From Stratiolaelaps scimitus (Eukaryota > Arthropoda > Arachnida > Mesostigmata > Laelapidae): a DNA stretch of 64,000 bases. Positions within the stretch are counted from its first letter, which is position 1, and the number at the start of each line of letters is the position of its first letter. The stretch covers positions 9,796,001 to 9,860,000 of the forward strand of contig JABWDB010000004.1 in assembly GCA_019614645.1 (NCBI GenBank), read 5' to 3'. The notes under the pieces were generated by a model. That model had not been told where the DNA came from. It did not search any database and saw only the letters and a program-made list of their open reading frames with translations. Positions 51,212 to 64,000 of this stretch are shown piece after piece. A program made the position numbers and the translations under genes.

Positions 51212-54200
51212 CTGGAATAGAGATCCAGAAGAACAGGTCAACTTGTGAGAATCCCTCGGGAGCCTTATAACCATCTTGCGACTACGATTGCACCTAGCTA
51301 CGTGTCCGAATTATGCATGCTTCGGATAAAGAGAGAGAGAGAGAGAGACTGGAGAGAGAGATAATAGACTTGATTGGGTACGGATTATATACGGAGCATT
51401 ATAAGCGGAAAACCTTCATTCATATGTCATTATACATAATATACAGAAGAGACTGTTGCAAAAAAAAGTAAAAACAAATATATATATATATTTGTTTTCT
51501 TCTTTTTTGAAGAAAGAAACAGATTTTTCATTATACCATTTAGGTGTTGTGATATGAAATACTTAGTTGAGTTAAAATTTCGTTGAGGTGTTATTTCGAG
51601 GAGAGAGATGCACTTAATAAAAATTGTGGCTATATCAAATCGAAGAAATAATTTCTCCGAATTTCTCACATATTTTGTTAAATATATAGACCATCTTTCG
51701 TTGAACTCTCGAAACGATGGACGAAAACACGTTGTACGTTTTTATAGGATAAATATCTGCTATGCTAACACACATAGCAATTTGTTGTTCTTATAAGCAA
51801 ATATTACGACGACACATTTCGGTTAGCAGTTTCCAAATCAGGCTTGCAGCACCCACACGGTGCGTGGCTACAGTTACAACGATGTCAAGCAGAGCAGTTC
51901 TTTGCTCCTTTACAATTCATTGGGTTGTGGTCATAGCTATCCCTATTGACCTAATACACTACTGGACGTGTCATGTATAAAACACGTAGTAAGCTCATTA
52001 AAATGATTAGTCGGGCCAGAATCGTTTAACGCTCGAACAACGCATTAGCCTCGCAGCCTAATATGGCATCTCATGTCCCGCAAGTTTCGACCACGAATTT
52101 CTGCTATCCCAGTTCGCCAAAGTAAAAGCATATGACATAAGAGCGTTCAACCCACAAACCCTATCAATGTTTGCCTTGTTTTTATGATCTCCTTCTTCAG
52201 TGGGTTAAAAACAGTATTCCTAAGGTGTGGCTTGTAATCACAATCCAAACTGAGGCATCTATATTTCTTTATACAGCTTATATCTATTACGAACAGACAA
52301 AAAGCGGCAGGTTGCTTGCATCGAGTTCGTTTCGTAAACATGAACGCTTTAGTTATCGATCGGCTAGGTCTCTGGCTGTCGAAAACCAGAGGGGGCGGAT
52401 TCGAGCCCCGCTGTGAGACATATAAGTGGGCTTAAGCATGGTGAAATAAGCAGCCCCTTTTATAAACCAATAAAGCTTCACCGTTACCTTTAACTTAGTC
52501 GAAAAATCAATAGCGCCGCTACGTGATGTGATTGCCAACAACAGAGTTCACATGTCTACTATCTTATAACTATATCATACTATTATCATACATCATACCC
52601 AATTATGTTCGCCTTCTTCGCAGCTAGAATAAATCATTGGTAAGGAACAACGATATTCGACCCTTCGGTTTGCTTCGAGTCCTGCTATAAATCACTCCGA
52701 AAAATACCAACATCACAATGCTAAGCGTACTTCCAAAATCGTTCAAGGGAAATGGAGACGGCGGCAGTTCGACGAGCTACAGAGATAGGCACACACTCGC
52801 GCAGACGGACCCAAACGCGTCAAGATGGTGAGGTGTCGTCGTCGTTGTTTTCCATATCGGAAAACAGCCGACATTCTGTGCACAATATGGTAGCAGTGAG
52901 TGAGTGGTGATAGCTTTAGCGATAGGTCCTGTTGTTGTTGATACCTGCGCCGAAGCTGGTATAGCCGTCGTCGTGAGCCGCCGAGGCGACCTTCTCGAAA
53001 AGGAAACTGTGTCCGCCGTCATGGTCGCCACAGATCTACCTCGCGCCAGCAGCAGCTGCATCGCAAGCGAGCTCGATCTAGCAGTCAATGGCAAGAAATG
53101 CTCTTTACGGCTACGACCCAACAACTTGATTACTTCTCTGACTGCGTGAATGATTGTCCCTATGAATGTCCCGCGCGGATGACTCTATCATATACACAAG
53201 AAATATATTTGCGGTCGCAATATTCCATCCTATATATATATAGATATATATATATATATATATAGATACATATACATTTGTTGGACCTCCCACTGATAAA
53301 CATTATAGGTACTACTACAACAACATCGATTGTCGTGCGTCGCATTAATCGCGTCTATTAACTAACAAAGGTGACCTCGACTCAGCACGCTTCGTCTCGA
53401 TGATACTGCGTGAGATTGACTCAACGGCTGCTGCTGCTACTGCTGATGGTGGTGGTGGGCGACGATGATGATGTCAAATGTCCATCCAGTTCCTGCCATC
53501 CACTATGGCTTCTTAGTCGCATTGCTGCAGTGCATTCTGCCGTGTACAGCAGGAGATTGTCATGTATCAACTTATGTAGGTAAGGAACTGGTGCTACTTC
53601 CACTGAAGGTTTGAAGAGACGCTTTACAGAGGATTTGCCGACTCAGACCAGTGTGTCAGTCAACGGCCAAGCAATGACGTATAGCCACAGGGGTGTGGCG
53701 GAGCATTATTCGATGAAAAGGGTACACGCACACGCTCGAATTCGTCAATCTTCATTCTAATTCTTCAAATGGAAAAAGCCCTCCTTGATCGTTTCACCAC
53801 GACTAATTGACATTGATTGACGTTACCATGTAAATTTTCGTTTGGGTGAGCGAGAGAGAGAAAGAGAGTGTCTGAACTGCAGCGATTTTTAAACATGACA
53901 CAGAAAGATATAGATGTTTTCCCACATTGGCCACGTAGACAGTGGAATGACTCACCTAGTCTAGACGCTAAATTCAGTATCCAGCTAGAACATGAAATGA
54001 CATTACCTTCATCGGTTATTGGCATTGTTGCATCACCATCATCATCACTAGATTCGCTTATTTGGCTGTTCCATCTAAATCATTGAAAAACACACCGCGA
54101 GCCGAACACGGCTCACACTCGATTATCGCCAGCTATTATCGTGTTGTGTGTTGTACGATCATGTGTGCACCGTCATTTTGAGCGTACTCAGGCTCAATAG

Positions 54201-55446
54201 TGTCTCCCTTGTGCCTCTATATCAGCTCAAGGCGTTCTTCGATCCGCCGATTCTGCCACCGGTAATCGTAACGCGATGATGCGCGTCAAATAACGGGCGT
54301 AGCTTCTCATAGTAGACAATGGAAAAACTCGCTACTCATTTCGCTTCGGCTAATTCCCGTCTGCCGAAGCGAACCGTTTATGTGTAGATCAGTAATAACA
54401 GCAGTGGCCTCAGAATCAGCAGCTGTCTAACTCGAGTCTGGGGCATGCTACAAGGTCACATTGCTATTAACACGTTCGGCTCACGTTCGCCTACCTGGAA
54501 TGGGCACTGCGTGTACACGATTGTTGTTATGTGTTGTCACTTCACCATCGCCACGATGATATGGCTCATTTTTATGTTGAATTCTTGTCAAGCGTTGACA
54601 AGCAGAACAAGCCAAGTTCAGTTCAACCTTCATTAACACAATCTGGTTTGCCACATGGACAGCGGTTGGCTTGGTGTAGCATTCACAGGCAGAGGGTAAT
54701 GGCCACCCGAGGGCGTTGAATCGCGCCAATCCCTTGACAAACGATTAGCTACCGGCCCCGTGCTTTTACACAGCTTAGAAATGCACCCATAACAACGGGC
54801 TGCTGCATCCACCACCGCTCTCCGACTGCAGTTTGTGCTGCCACCATGAGCTCGAGGTGGCTGGCTGGGTGGTCGGCCGATATTGGGGAACACAACAGCA
54901 CCTCTGTTGGCATCCGGCGATGTCGATAATGTGGTTTTCCACTTGAGCGACAAAGACAACATAGTCAGCCAAGTAAATCTTGGCGTATGAATCAGCATGT
55001 CGGTTATTCGCGCGGTTATTGCGTTCGCGGTATAGATGGTCTTGCCTCTTTACCATGGGGAATAGCATGTAGAGAAAACCGCCTCGCTGGGTGTTGGTTA
55101 TACCAACCTGTGGCATGGAGCATGATTGATAATGAAGTGGAGTTTATTGGGTGCTTGATCTCTCATGTAGATGCTGCGCTCATGTGACAGCGTAGCTAAT
55201 GACAGTGGAGCGATTTCTTAGAGCGCATATTGTGGCTTAATCTAACGGAGAAAAGGGGGTATTCAGTCTGGATCTGTTCAGAGTAGTCAAGTAGATTGAG
55301 CCGCAGTGACAAACTCTTGATGAAGCAATATATTGGCACGCGTATGCGACCCGTTAATAAAGCGCCCATGGTGTTTGCCATTTTACGAAGCACGCTTACG
55401 CAAGAGACCTGCATCTACATGACATTATTTTTACCAACTTATCCTT
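51212..55446. other. Region 5' of the visible calpain exons
   Basis: It should hold the calpain promoter and possibly a first exon, but I could not identify either. It contains a GA microsatellite (51331-51360), SINE copy B (52354-52475) and a TA tract (53229-53263). A minus frame at 52777-53124 is Thr/Ser-rich without a recognisable domain. Confidence 0.5.
52354..52475 (+). mobile_element. tRNA-derived SINE, full copy (B)
   Basis: It shares AGGTCTCTGGCTGT with copy A and has GGATTCGAGCCCC as B box, then CATATAAGTGGGCTTAAGCATG and ATAAACCAATAAAG. The anticodon-arm region (CTCTGG...CCAGAG) can pair. The tail matches the copy at 36418 almost base for base. Confidence 0.72.
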
Positions 55447-55623
55447 AATTGCTTGTTCATTAGCACATAGATAAGCAACAACCCTCATATATATATATAT
55501 ATATATAATTGCTTGTTCATTAGCACATAGATAGGCAACAACCCTCATATATAGATATATATATATAATTGCTTGTTCATTAGCACATAGATAGGCAACA
55601 ACCCTCATATATAGATATATATA

Positions 55624-55626
<3 letters not shown>
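55447..55626. repeat. 60-bp minisatellite, three copies
   Basis: Three consecutive 60-base units start AATTGCTTGTTCATTAGCAC, include CAACAACCCTCATATAT and end in a TA tract. Copies two and three are almost identical; copy one differs by a G-to-A change and its TA tract. The array runs directly into a 90-base (TA)n. Confidence 0.95.

Positions 55627-55715
<89 letters not shown>
55626..55715. repeat. Long (TA)n microsatellite
   Basis: About 45 uninterrupted TA units, the longest in the window, adjoining the 60-bp minisatellite whose units also end in TA. Expansion from the last unit is the simplest origin. Confidence 0.95.
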
Positions 55716-55719
<4 letters not shown>

Positions 55720-58700
55720 CTATACAGTACATCCTGAAGTATTCGCGCGCAGCGAAAATTTGCTTCAGTTTTTACCGGTAACAAATATGTAGATAAAACG
55801 AGAAACAATGACAGCCCCACACGATTAACAACCATTGATGATTTGACCACCAAGCTTAGACAAGGCGCGCAAAACTGAAAATACTGTCACAGTGTAGACA
55901 CGACGTAAAAAAGAGAGCCGATTGTCTGATTGAGGTGAGCTCATTGACGTCATCAAACTACAAGGGTGGCGTGACAGGTCGTAAAGCAAGAACACTACGA
56001 GATAATATAAGTGAACGCTAAGGGGTTAGTAGACGGTTGTCGGCTTTCTGCCAATGGCGACTACCACAAACGGCCCGGTAACACACGACCCAACAAACAG
56101 TAACGGCAACAGCAGCAACAGACTGAATGATAATAGAACAATCCATATTCCAGCGATTTGTGTCTGGCGTCGCATTGTTTGCAGTGTGTTGCGTTGTTTT
56201 TGCGTCATGTTATTATTATTACTACATTTATTTAATTATATTCTTATTATTATTATGTCTCCGCTAGTTTGTGGTTGTTTTCTCCGTAACGCGGTTGTAT
56301 CTTCCGATGGCCCTTGTCTCCGTTGGCACGGCAATCCTTGTTGATTTAGCAAATGCAGGCAAAGGCACACTACAACCACGGGGTAACACAGCTTAAACAA
56401 AAATTGTGAAGCACCCCGAAAGTCGAGCTCGGCCGCAGTGGTGGGTGCTTAGCCGGCACCATTAAGGAAGCACTGAAAGGCGACCCCGTTGGATGGAAGA
56501 AACGAGAATCGGCTCGGTCAAAATCGGAGCTGGACCGTACCATAATCAACCGTTAAATGCTTCCTGTAACTTTGAACGGGATTATGTTCTTTGTAATTTA
56601 ATAAAAAACAAAGGAACACCGTAGTCAGAAAGTGAATTTGAATAATCTTATTCACTAATCTATAGGGATTGTATAAACAAGCTTAAGAATGATATGAATA
56701 AGAATTATATAAATAAGCTTTTTTGTAAGCTTCTCCTATGTGGTTCGTTATGGGAGTGACGTTGGACTGCTGATGCCTCGTTATCTCAGATATGGCAAGG
56801 GTATGATGTGGACGAATACGTACCATCCGTGGGAATGGTGATTTAATCGAATCTAGAACTTAATTAATAGTTCGGTTAACGTTTAATCTCGAAAATCACT
56901 TATTCATTAGCATTGATGAATAGCTAGGGCTATTCCAAACCTGTCTGAGTTGAACCAGGGTTTCTTTTCCACCCGAGCGCACCATATTCGAGTGTTTAGG
57001 AGCCAACACCACTTCTGAAACGTGAACCTCCTTCAACACTTAATGATCCAGAGCAAACATTTTAGCCTGTCATATCCGTTTTGAAGTCACTTAGTGCCAC
57101 AACACACACAAGTGGGGATTATTTAAGCTTCAGTCGATCGGTCAGTCGATCGGTTATAAGCACTTAATCGGCCTTATTTCCAGCACTTCAGGGTTCTCCT
57201 AGACCAACTCGATTTGCGGAGCCGCCGTCGTCTGATTGGCCTTCGCCCGCTTTCAGGCAACAACGCCTTTCCCTAGTTATTTTATACATACAGGCACCAA
57301 GCACAGACGCAATCGTCTCACCTCTGTACCAGCACACACACACACAGACACACTATGCGTTTGTACGAGACTACAAACTCCTGTATGAGTTCATCTGTTC
57401 AGCTGTCACCCACTGTCTGGTAATCCTGCCTAGTAGACCCAGCCGTCCGCCTGCACCAGCCCTACTACACGCAGCTGCACAACAACTCTGCCAGTACTCG
57501 TAGCCTTCACGTCGCCGGGCAGCACGGCTCGCCACTGTCCGTTTGTGAGGCGCGTTCTCCCGCTCGCTCGCGCGCGCGCGCGCGGTCGTTTGGTGATTCG
57601 TCCGCTCGTTCCCTTGCTCGTTTCCTGCCACAGCGTCGCTTCGTTGCACGGTGGCCTGTTCGTGAGCCCCTATCATGTGCTGCTATCTGTATACAACTAC
57701 ACAGGACAACTAGCACGATGACGACTACTACAACTACAACTAGTGCTACCACTCAAGACCATCACCATCGCCACAAGTCTGGCGCGTTAATTTCGCGTGA
57801 ACACAGTTGCCGCCGCCGTCGCTTCTGCTGCTGCTGCTGCTGCTGTTGCAGTTCGGCACCACGCGTCATGGTGAACGCTTCTTTCGGGGCCGGCGTCGTC
57901 TCGGGAACGTCTCGTTCGCAGCTGCTAATGCGCGACGATGATGGGGGTGGTGATGGTGGCCGATGGTGGCCACCGGTTACCGCATTAATACTGCATGCTC
58001 ACGATTCTGCAATTTACCACTCGTCGTAATATTGTAACTCGTGTTGCTGTACGAACAGCACCATCGCCAGCACTGCTGGAGCAGTTGATGCTGCAGTCAC
58101 AAAAGGCGAGCGGGCGGCCACCGCCGCACACGCATCTGGTACCGCTGGCGGGATCTGCTCACGCTGGACCGACGGCAAACTGCTGAGGGTGGGGAGGTGG
58201 TGAAGATGATGGTGGTGCTGCTGCTGCCGCCGCTGCCACCGCCGGCGTTACCACTGTCGAACACAAGCAAACGTGTACGCGTGAATCCTTAGTGCATGTC
58301 AGCAATGCAGCTCTGAAGGATGATCGCCAACGCACAGCGCTGTGGGCTGGCCGCCATCATCGCTTCTTCTTCTCCTCCGGGGTCCGCTTCTCTCCGCGGA
58401 CAGACACACAGACGGACCGATGGAGTCGATTTACAGACAGACAGACAGACAGACGGGACGAACCAAGGCTGAATCTGGCTGAATCCTCCGTCGTCTATTT
58501 CTTCTTCATTTTCTCGAAGTTCTGCTCAAACCACCTCCGGGCTGGTGTTGGCTTGCGCCTGCCATCGACAGTAGCCATCGCGATCCCGAATCTACCACGA
58601 GCCGCTCCCGGTTGTTTGCTGATTGGGACCCTCGGTAACTAGCGCAGTGTACTGCGGTTTCTCCCCATGGCTGTTTCTTCTCCAACGGCATCGTCAAATG

Positions 58701-61700
58701 GACAAATCTAAACGGGAGCAGCAGCAACGCCATCGCCGTCATTGCTACCAATGTGACATGGGATCGGCAATCACCGAATACGAGCGGATTTGGTCAGTGG
58801 TCGTGGTGAAGTTTCCTTTCGAAGCTGGCCGTCTTCGTAGACCTCGGTGATGAGCGCCTGACTATCAGGTCATGCTGGCTAATACATCGCTGATAGCACC
58901 ACCAACCGGTATCTACCGATCTAGACACAAAACGCACAGCGTAAAAACCTGCAAATTGTATGACGATAACGATAAGTCGGCCGGGCCTATGGTCAAAGGG
59001 AAAAAATGATTAAGCCGTGTACGCTCTGTATACCACGAAGGCTACCCCCTGGGAACCGGCGGAAGGGTTTGTACCGACGGGCTTTGCAGCCGGGAGGAAC
59101 AAATCGCTCGCAAATCGACTAAGAAAATTTAATCGAGTGGCGCCCATGACCGCGTCGGAAGCACCAGCGGTCGCAACATTAGCATTGCAAAAGCGAATGC
59201 CTTTTTCAACGGTATTTGTTGTTACGGGCGTACGTGTGTTGCCGGTCTGCTGATCTTATAGACGGCAATGGGTAGGCCTACTACAACTACTATTACTACT
59301 ACTGGCACTATGATGATGATGATGAATACAAACGCGTACAATTCACGAACATACATGTTATATAATGTATTCATATATGGCCGATAACTGCCAAGTGCCA
59401 TCGTTGTGTGTGGTCTTGCCCCGATGAAGATGTGAGCGGGAATCAGCGTTTTGTCTACGCAAAACAGATGAAACATTGGTCGGAGCTTGGGGACAACAGC
59501 CTTTGAAAACACGTCTGACTGAGATGCTGACAACAAGTGAATGAGAACCGTAGATAATCGCATAAACAGGCTAAATTTAGGAAAATCAATTGCAGAATAC
59601 TGCAGGGCAGCGTGGAGTGGATTGAGCTATGCAAGCAATGTGTGTTGAAGTGCTATATCACGACACTGAATATCTTTGCTTAAGAGAACATGGCTTAGAC
59701 AAAAATGAAGGTTTTCTTTAAGGCACATAGCTCTAACGGTCAAATTAGAACAGCACGTTACAATATGTCCGATATTGTTAGAATCCATCATCGTTTGTGA
59801 TCTTCGATGCCGTGAAAATCGCAAGCCTGTTTTTTTTTCGTGTCTAATTGTCAGCTTTTTCATTTCATAAGTCTTAACGTCTCGAGGTCGGGTCAGCATC
59901 CAATATAATTGTTATAATTAAAGAAAGCAGATGACAAAACCCCTTGCGCTACATACGGGGGTCTTCCCTTTCCAAGCTGACTGACTTCTTACATTTTCAA
60001 ACACCAATAATGGGTTTCAGTTATTCATTATCGACAGTTGTCAATCGGTCGCAAGCAGTAGCTGTAACGGTGACTGGCCGTCGAAAGCAGAGCCACTGGC
60101 TCACGTTTGATATCTATCAAATGTTCGCACTTTGTGAATCAAGTGCCCGTCTATTCGATCGTTACTCCGCAAACAAAAACTCCAAAGATGCTTAGAAAAA
60201 TTACAGTTTCAACGCTTGACCCCCTCCGTTTTGTCAAGAATGAGCCACATCTCAATTGCGTTCGCTTCTTGCTCAATTTCCTCATCGTACAAATTAGTTA
60301 ATAACTATTCACAGGTAGACCTGTGATGTCAGCAACGCGAGGAGGGTGACCCCAGACAACGTAGCATACCGCGCCTATCTCTTGTTATCTCGATATCGGA
60401 AATACCGCGCGTAGACATGTTGATATAATTGACTCGCCCTGTAGGAACAAGAATTGCGGTGAAACTGTGCTCGATACGGCAACGCATATTGGACTATAAT
60501 GGTAACCTGCCCCCCCCCGCAACGGTTGGGACGCCCCAGCCGCGTTCAAACGTGAGCGACCTGTAAGTAGCTCAATATAATAGCTGTAATCGCCACGATG
60601 TCGAACGAAGCGAACCGCTGAAAGCTTGTCCGTAGAATCAGCCGCTAAAGCATCGCCTGTCCCACGGCTGTTTACGCAAACACTGATGTCACACGCTGAT
60701 TTCGATGAACGATGTAGGGGTTATTTTTATACATTTGCTATTAGCAATTTTTTTTTGTTATTACTACTTTTTATTTATTTATTTATTTATTTATCTACCG
60801 CGAGAATCGCATATAAAATGAATCGGATACCGAAAATACGTGTTGAGAAAAAAACGACGGTGCCCATGGTGTGGCTAAATGCGATTATTGCCCGAAACCA
60901 GAACGATCACATGGTAATACATTATACAATATTTAGGCATATCAGCCATTCGCGTGGACCGGGGCGATGAAATGGCACGTATCTACTCGGCAGCAGCAGC
61001 AGCAAAACCCAGCGGACATTTCAGCCGGCTGGTTGGCCGTTGAGATCGGCATTCGCACGACACTTCAATTATAGCTGGTGGTTAACATTGCGACATGAAC
61101 AATACGCGTGTGTGCGTGTGTGTGTGTTGTTTTTACTCAGGAATACATCTCAAGTTGTTACAGGCAATGCAGTGAAGGTGTACTGATGCGGATGTGTTGT
61201 ATACAAAAACTCCGGTGCTGCGAATTTCAGAATATTTGTCTTGCTTCCGTTAGCCGTGTTCCGCTAAAGATCGCGTTTCAACTGGTTAACACGAGTGTAT
61301 TCGAGCGGCTTGATGTTGGCCTCGAACGAAAACTTGCTTGGTCAAGGCCGAACTTATTGTGTGGAACGAACGCGAGATGACTTTGGAGGTAAATGGACTG
61401 AATCGGGTTGTTGATTGCCTTCCCTAAAGGACACGCTAGTGAAACAACAAGGCTCTGATTAATGGATGGGTAATGGATCTACGCTCTGACTTTTTGTCGC
61501 AGTAAACAGGTAAAGCAGTTTAGCTTTGTACGCGGGCACCCCCAAGCCCCAAAATATAGGTTGATTGAGTTAACCCCCCTCCCCCCCGAGCGTAGTTCCA
61601 TATCTATAACGGCGAAATATTTCCTCCCGTAGTTGAGCTCCAAGTATAAGCACCCGCCTGCGCTATCTAGGCTATGAATGATTGGAGAGGGCAGCGTCAT

Positions 61701-62719
61701 TCGAGTAAAACGCCTTTACGGCAGGCAACAAATCGCCGCATGCAAGTGACGCTCTCTCGACAGAGCGCACAACCTTGATCAATTGAGCCCTCGATCTAAA
61801 GGTTTTTAATAACATTGTCTTATCATTGGCTTGCGTTAAAGGCTTACCTATGCGGAGGCTTTCACGGGAGTTGCATCATAGCTGACCCGATACAATCCAA
61901 TATTGCCCTTGAAATCCAGCTAACAACAAGATGCAGTTGACAAACTGAGGGTCTGTTTCTAGTATTTGAGGCACTCGTCTCTGCGCTCGGTTGCAAAGCA
62001 CACAAATCTGTCGTACTCCACGGTTCAGGGCAGCATACCCGCGCCACTACTGTATAACATGGACTGCTTATAAATCTGTAGTGCTGGGGACAGCGGCTTG
62101 TGCCACTCACAACATCTGTTATTGTTTCGGTGGTTTGTTAAATAAAACAAAATTATATTTGTTACTAGTAAATACATACATTGCATACATTGTTGCGTAT
62201 AAAAACGATTTGGGCGATGTTTATTTTAGCTCGGATTCCTCGAATTGTGTATGAATTTATTGTTATCATTATTTGTTGGAGGGGTATCAATAGAAACAAT
62301 CGCCACGCGGTTATTACAGCGATTCGCAGATTATCGGCTGCGTCATTTGGAGTACGGATGTAATGAACAGGATGAGAACAACATTTTGCAAAAACCCTGG
62401 GTATCGTAGATATCATTCCGTTTAGTGCAGTCAAGTTAGTTCTGGAACTTAAGGTACAATTTTTAACTCAAATGGCTAAGTATTTTAAAGTGTTTTTTTT
62501 ATGACGGAGAATGCTCATGCAGACCAGGCCTCACAGCTAAGGTATTTTGCCATGGTACCACGGGACTCCTGCCTGATCGAATGGCAGACCTACCCACTAA
62601 ACTCACGCCCCACTTAAACTTCATTCTAAGTTGGTCCGGGTCTTCAGAATTAAGAGTACTACGTACCAACGAAGAGTAGTTAAAATTTCATTTTGTAGCC
62701 TTACATATATATATTCATT

Positions 62720-62778
62720 CATTTAGTGAGGTTTATTAACGTAATTGCAGTTGTAAAATGCTTAAGTTCTCGTAAAAA
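62720..62778 (-). mobile_element. SINE 3' fragment (E)
   Basis: On the minus strand it reads ACGAGAACTTAAGCATTTTA, CAACTGCAATTACG and AATAAACCTCACTAAATG, then an AATG repeat. Like fragment D it begins with a T run and lacks the tRNA-like head, so D and E may be a separate subfamily. Confidence 0.62.
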
Positions 62779-62823
62779 AGTAATAGCTAACATGTTTAAT
62801 ACATCATAGTACGAGTACAGTGC

Positions 62824-62857
62824 GTGTATATATATATATATATATATATATCCGTTA

Positions 62858-62896
<39 letters not shown>

Positions 62897-62955
62897 TATG
62901 TGTGTGTATATATATATATGTATATATTTATCTATATATATATACACACACACGT
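62824..62955. repeat. Compound TG/TA microsatellite with a 42-bp higher-order unit
   Basis: GTGTGTA(TA)n-TCCGTTATGTGT is repeated with a period of about 42 bases (TCCGTTATG near 62851 and 62893), then TA and CACACA tracts. The whole segment is simple sequence. Confidence 0.85.
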
Positions 62956-64000
62956 AACTCCAGAAGCGAATGCTTAAGGATCATTGTGCTTGATCGATCG
63001 CAAGCATCGCTACAAATAACGCAATCACAAGTGTGCTCTATTCATCATGCGTGTCTTACTATCGACCCTTGGATCATATGGCCTCAAACTAGTGCCGCCG
63101 CAACACTAATTCTGGATCGAAGATCCATAACAGAGAGAAGAGATCCATAAGCAAGAACGAGTGTGAACCACAGTCACGAATTTCACGAGTCGTGTACCCC
63201 ATGCAACAGCAGCCTTGGGGAATTTCGCCCGATAAAGGACGATCTATATAATATTGTATATACATATATATATATATATATATATTGTAAATCGATACGA
63301 AATGAACCTGCTCAAGGATGCCGCAGTTCGTTTTATTGGTCATCACGTGCATATGCTCTTTTTCTTATTCCCGAATCGCTTCAAGAAACCCGGCAGCGGT
63401 AACGATCGATTGCTTTGAAGCGACGCTGTGCGCACGTAAGACAATTGACATTTTTCGGCTTTCTCAATGATCATGTCGTTTGATAGCGTTCAGCAGATAG
63501 GGGGGTTCTCCTTTACTTCGTGGTGCTGCTGCTGTTACCAGGTGTCTTCAGCGATTCCCAGCTTTCATCTTTGTAGTACTTTGTTCTATCTATAACTAAA
63601 TAGTAGGCTTCAGCGTTATCTTCGAATTAGTTCCGGTTATCGAGTCGGAAGCATGACAAAAGCGTTGTTCATTCCTCTTCGGAGTTGGCTGCGGCGGCGG
63701 AGGACCAGCCAGCCAAATCGAGTGATTTCGATTGGTGCCGGATCATCTAATCTATAGATTTTGTTATGGCGCTGCATTTGGCATTTTGCCAGATGAAACC
63801 CTACTCGATATTGTCTCCGTGTGAGTACTTTCGTGAAGTGTGTCATTTGTGTATATAGCATGCTTGGGCACAAGTTGATGTGCTAAACACAGCTCGGAGA
63901 TAAATGAGGCGAACGTGCTGACCCCATGGCCTAATCTATTCGATTGTAGAACTTTCTTATGTCGACGGCCACTGCATCCGTCCGCGAGATGGCGAGGATC

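Larger units (their letters stand above)
55716..64000. other. Non-coding: no gene recognised
   Basis: A GC-rich block (57.3-58.9 kb) with CTG repeats (57824-57848), a CG run (57570-57582) and a CAGA repeat (58433-58455). A (TTTA)n lies near 60770, SINE fragment E at 62720 and the compound repeat at 62824. No convincing exon on either strand. Confidence 0.5.

Noticed and set aside
52661..52730. Possible sixth SINE copy (TTCGAGTCCTGC on + and TTAGCATTGTGAT on -)
   Set aside because: The two similarities are in opposite orientations and too weak to be one element.

Overview
The window is nuclear DNA from an animal, almost certainly an arthropod. It has spliced genes with GT-AG introns, long non-coding tracts, very many (TA)n and (CAG/CTG)n microsatellites, and two protein genes of animal signalling and protease families. 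A mite-like (parasitiform) source would fit the repeat style and gene content, but that is a guess and nothing in the sequence proves it. Most open frames in the window fall in microsatellite or GC-rich low-complexity DNA and are not genes.

Layout. Positions 1-30.5 kb hold no gene I can name. They contain one good-looking orphan exon (9170-9290, +), several GC-rich trinucleotide-repeat blocks (about 14.1-15.5, 18.4-20.8, 25.0-27.3 and 28.9-30.5 kb), a tiny poly(T) insertion with a 14-bp target-site duplication (16387-16453) and a tRNA-like segment near 18.0 kb. Positions 30.8-33.0 kb (+) hold the 3' part of a kinase suppressor of Ras (KSR)-like gene: a Raf/KSR-type C1 zinc finger, an SP-rich linker and a pseudokinase domain whose nucleotide-binding and catalytic motifs are unusually eroded. 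Positions 33-41.4 kb are intergenic, with a copy of a tRNA-derived SINE and a perfect 50-bp-stem hairpin (39808-39915). Positions 41.7-51.2 kb (-) hold a calpain that I could reconstruct as 13 in-frame exons (2220 coding bases). Its full domain order is present (CysPc, domain III, penta-EF-hand), but all three catalytic residues are replaced (Cys to Lys, His to Ile, Asn to Ala), so it is a calpain-C-like pseudoprotease. It also carries an Asn/Ser-rich insert inside the protease core. Positions 51.2-64 kb are non-coding, with two full SINE copies (one just inside the calpain gene), a 60-bp minisatellite and long TA tracts.

How the parts relate. The two genes are convergent (KSR-like on +, calpain on -). 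Both encode catalytically defective versions of enzymes, and both parent families include known non-catalytic regulators: KSR is a MAPK scaffold, and Drosophila calpain C is an inactive calpain. The most novel items are the degree of active-site loss in both proteins, a five-copy SINE family with a tRNA(Tyr)-like head, and the perfect palindrome. Nothing prokaryotic, no CRISPR array and no intact transposase was seen.
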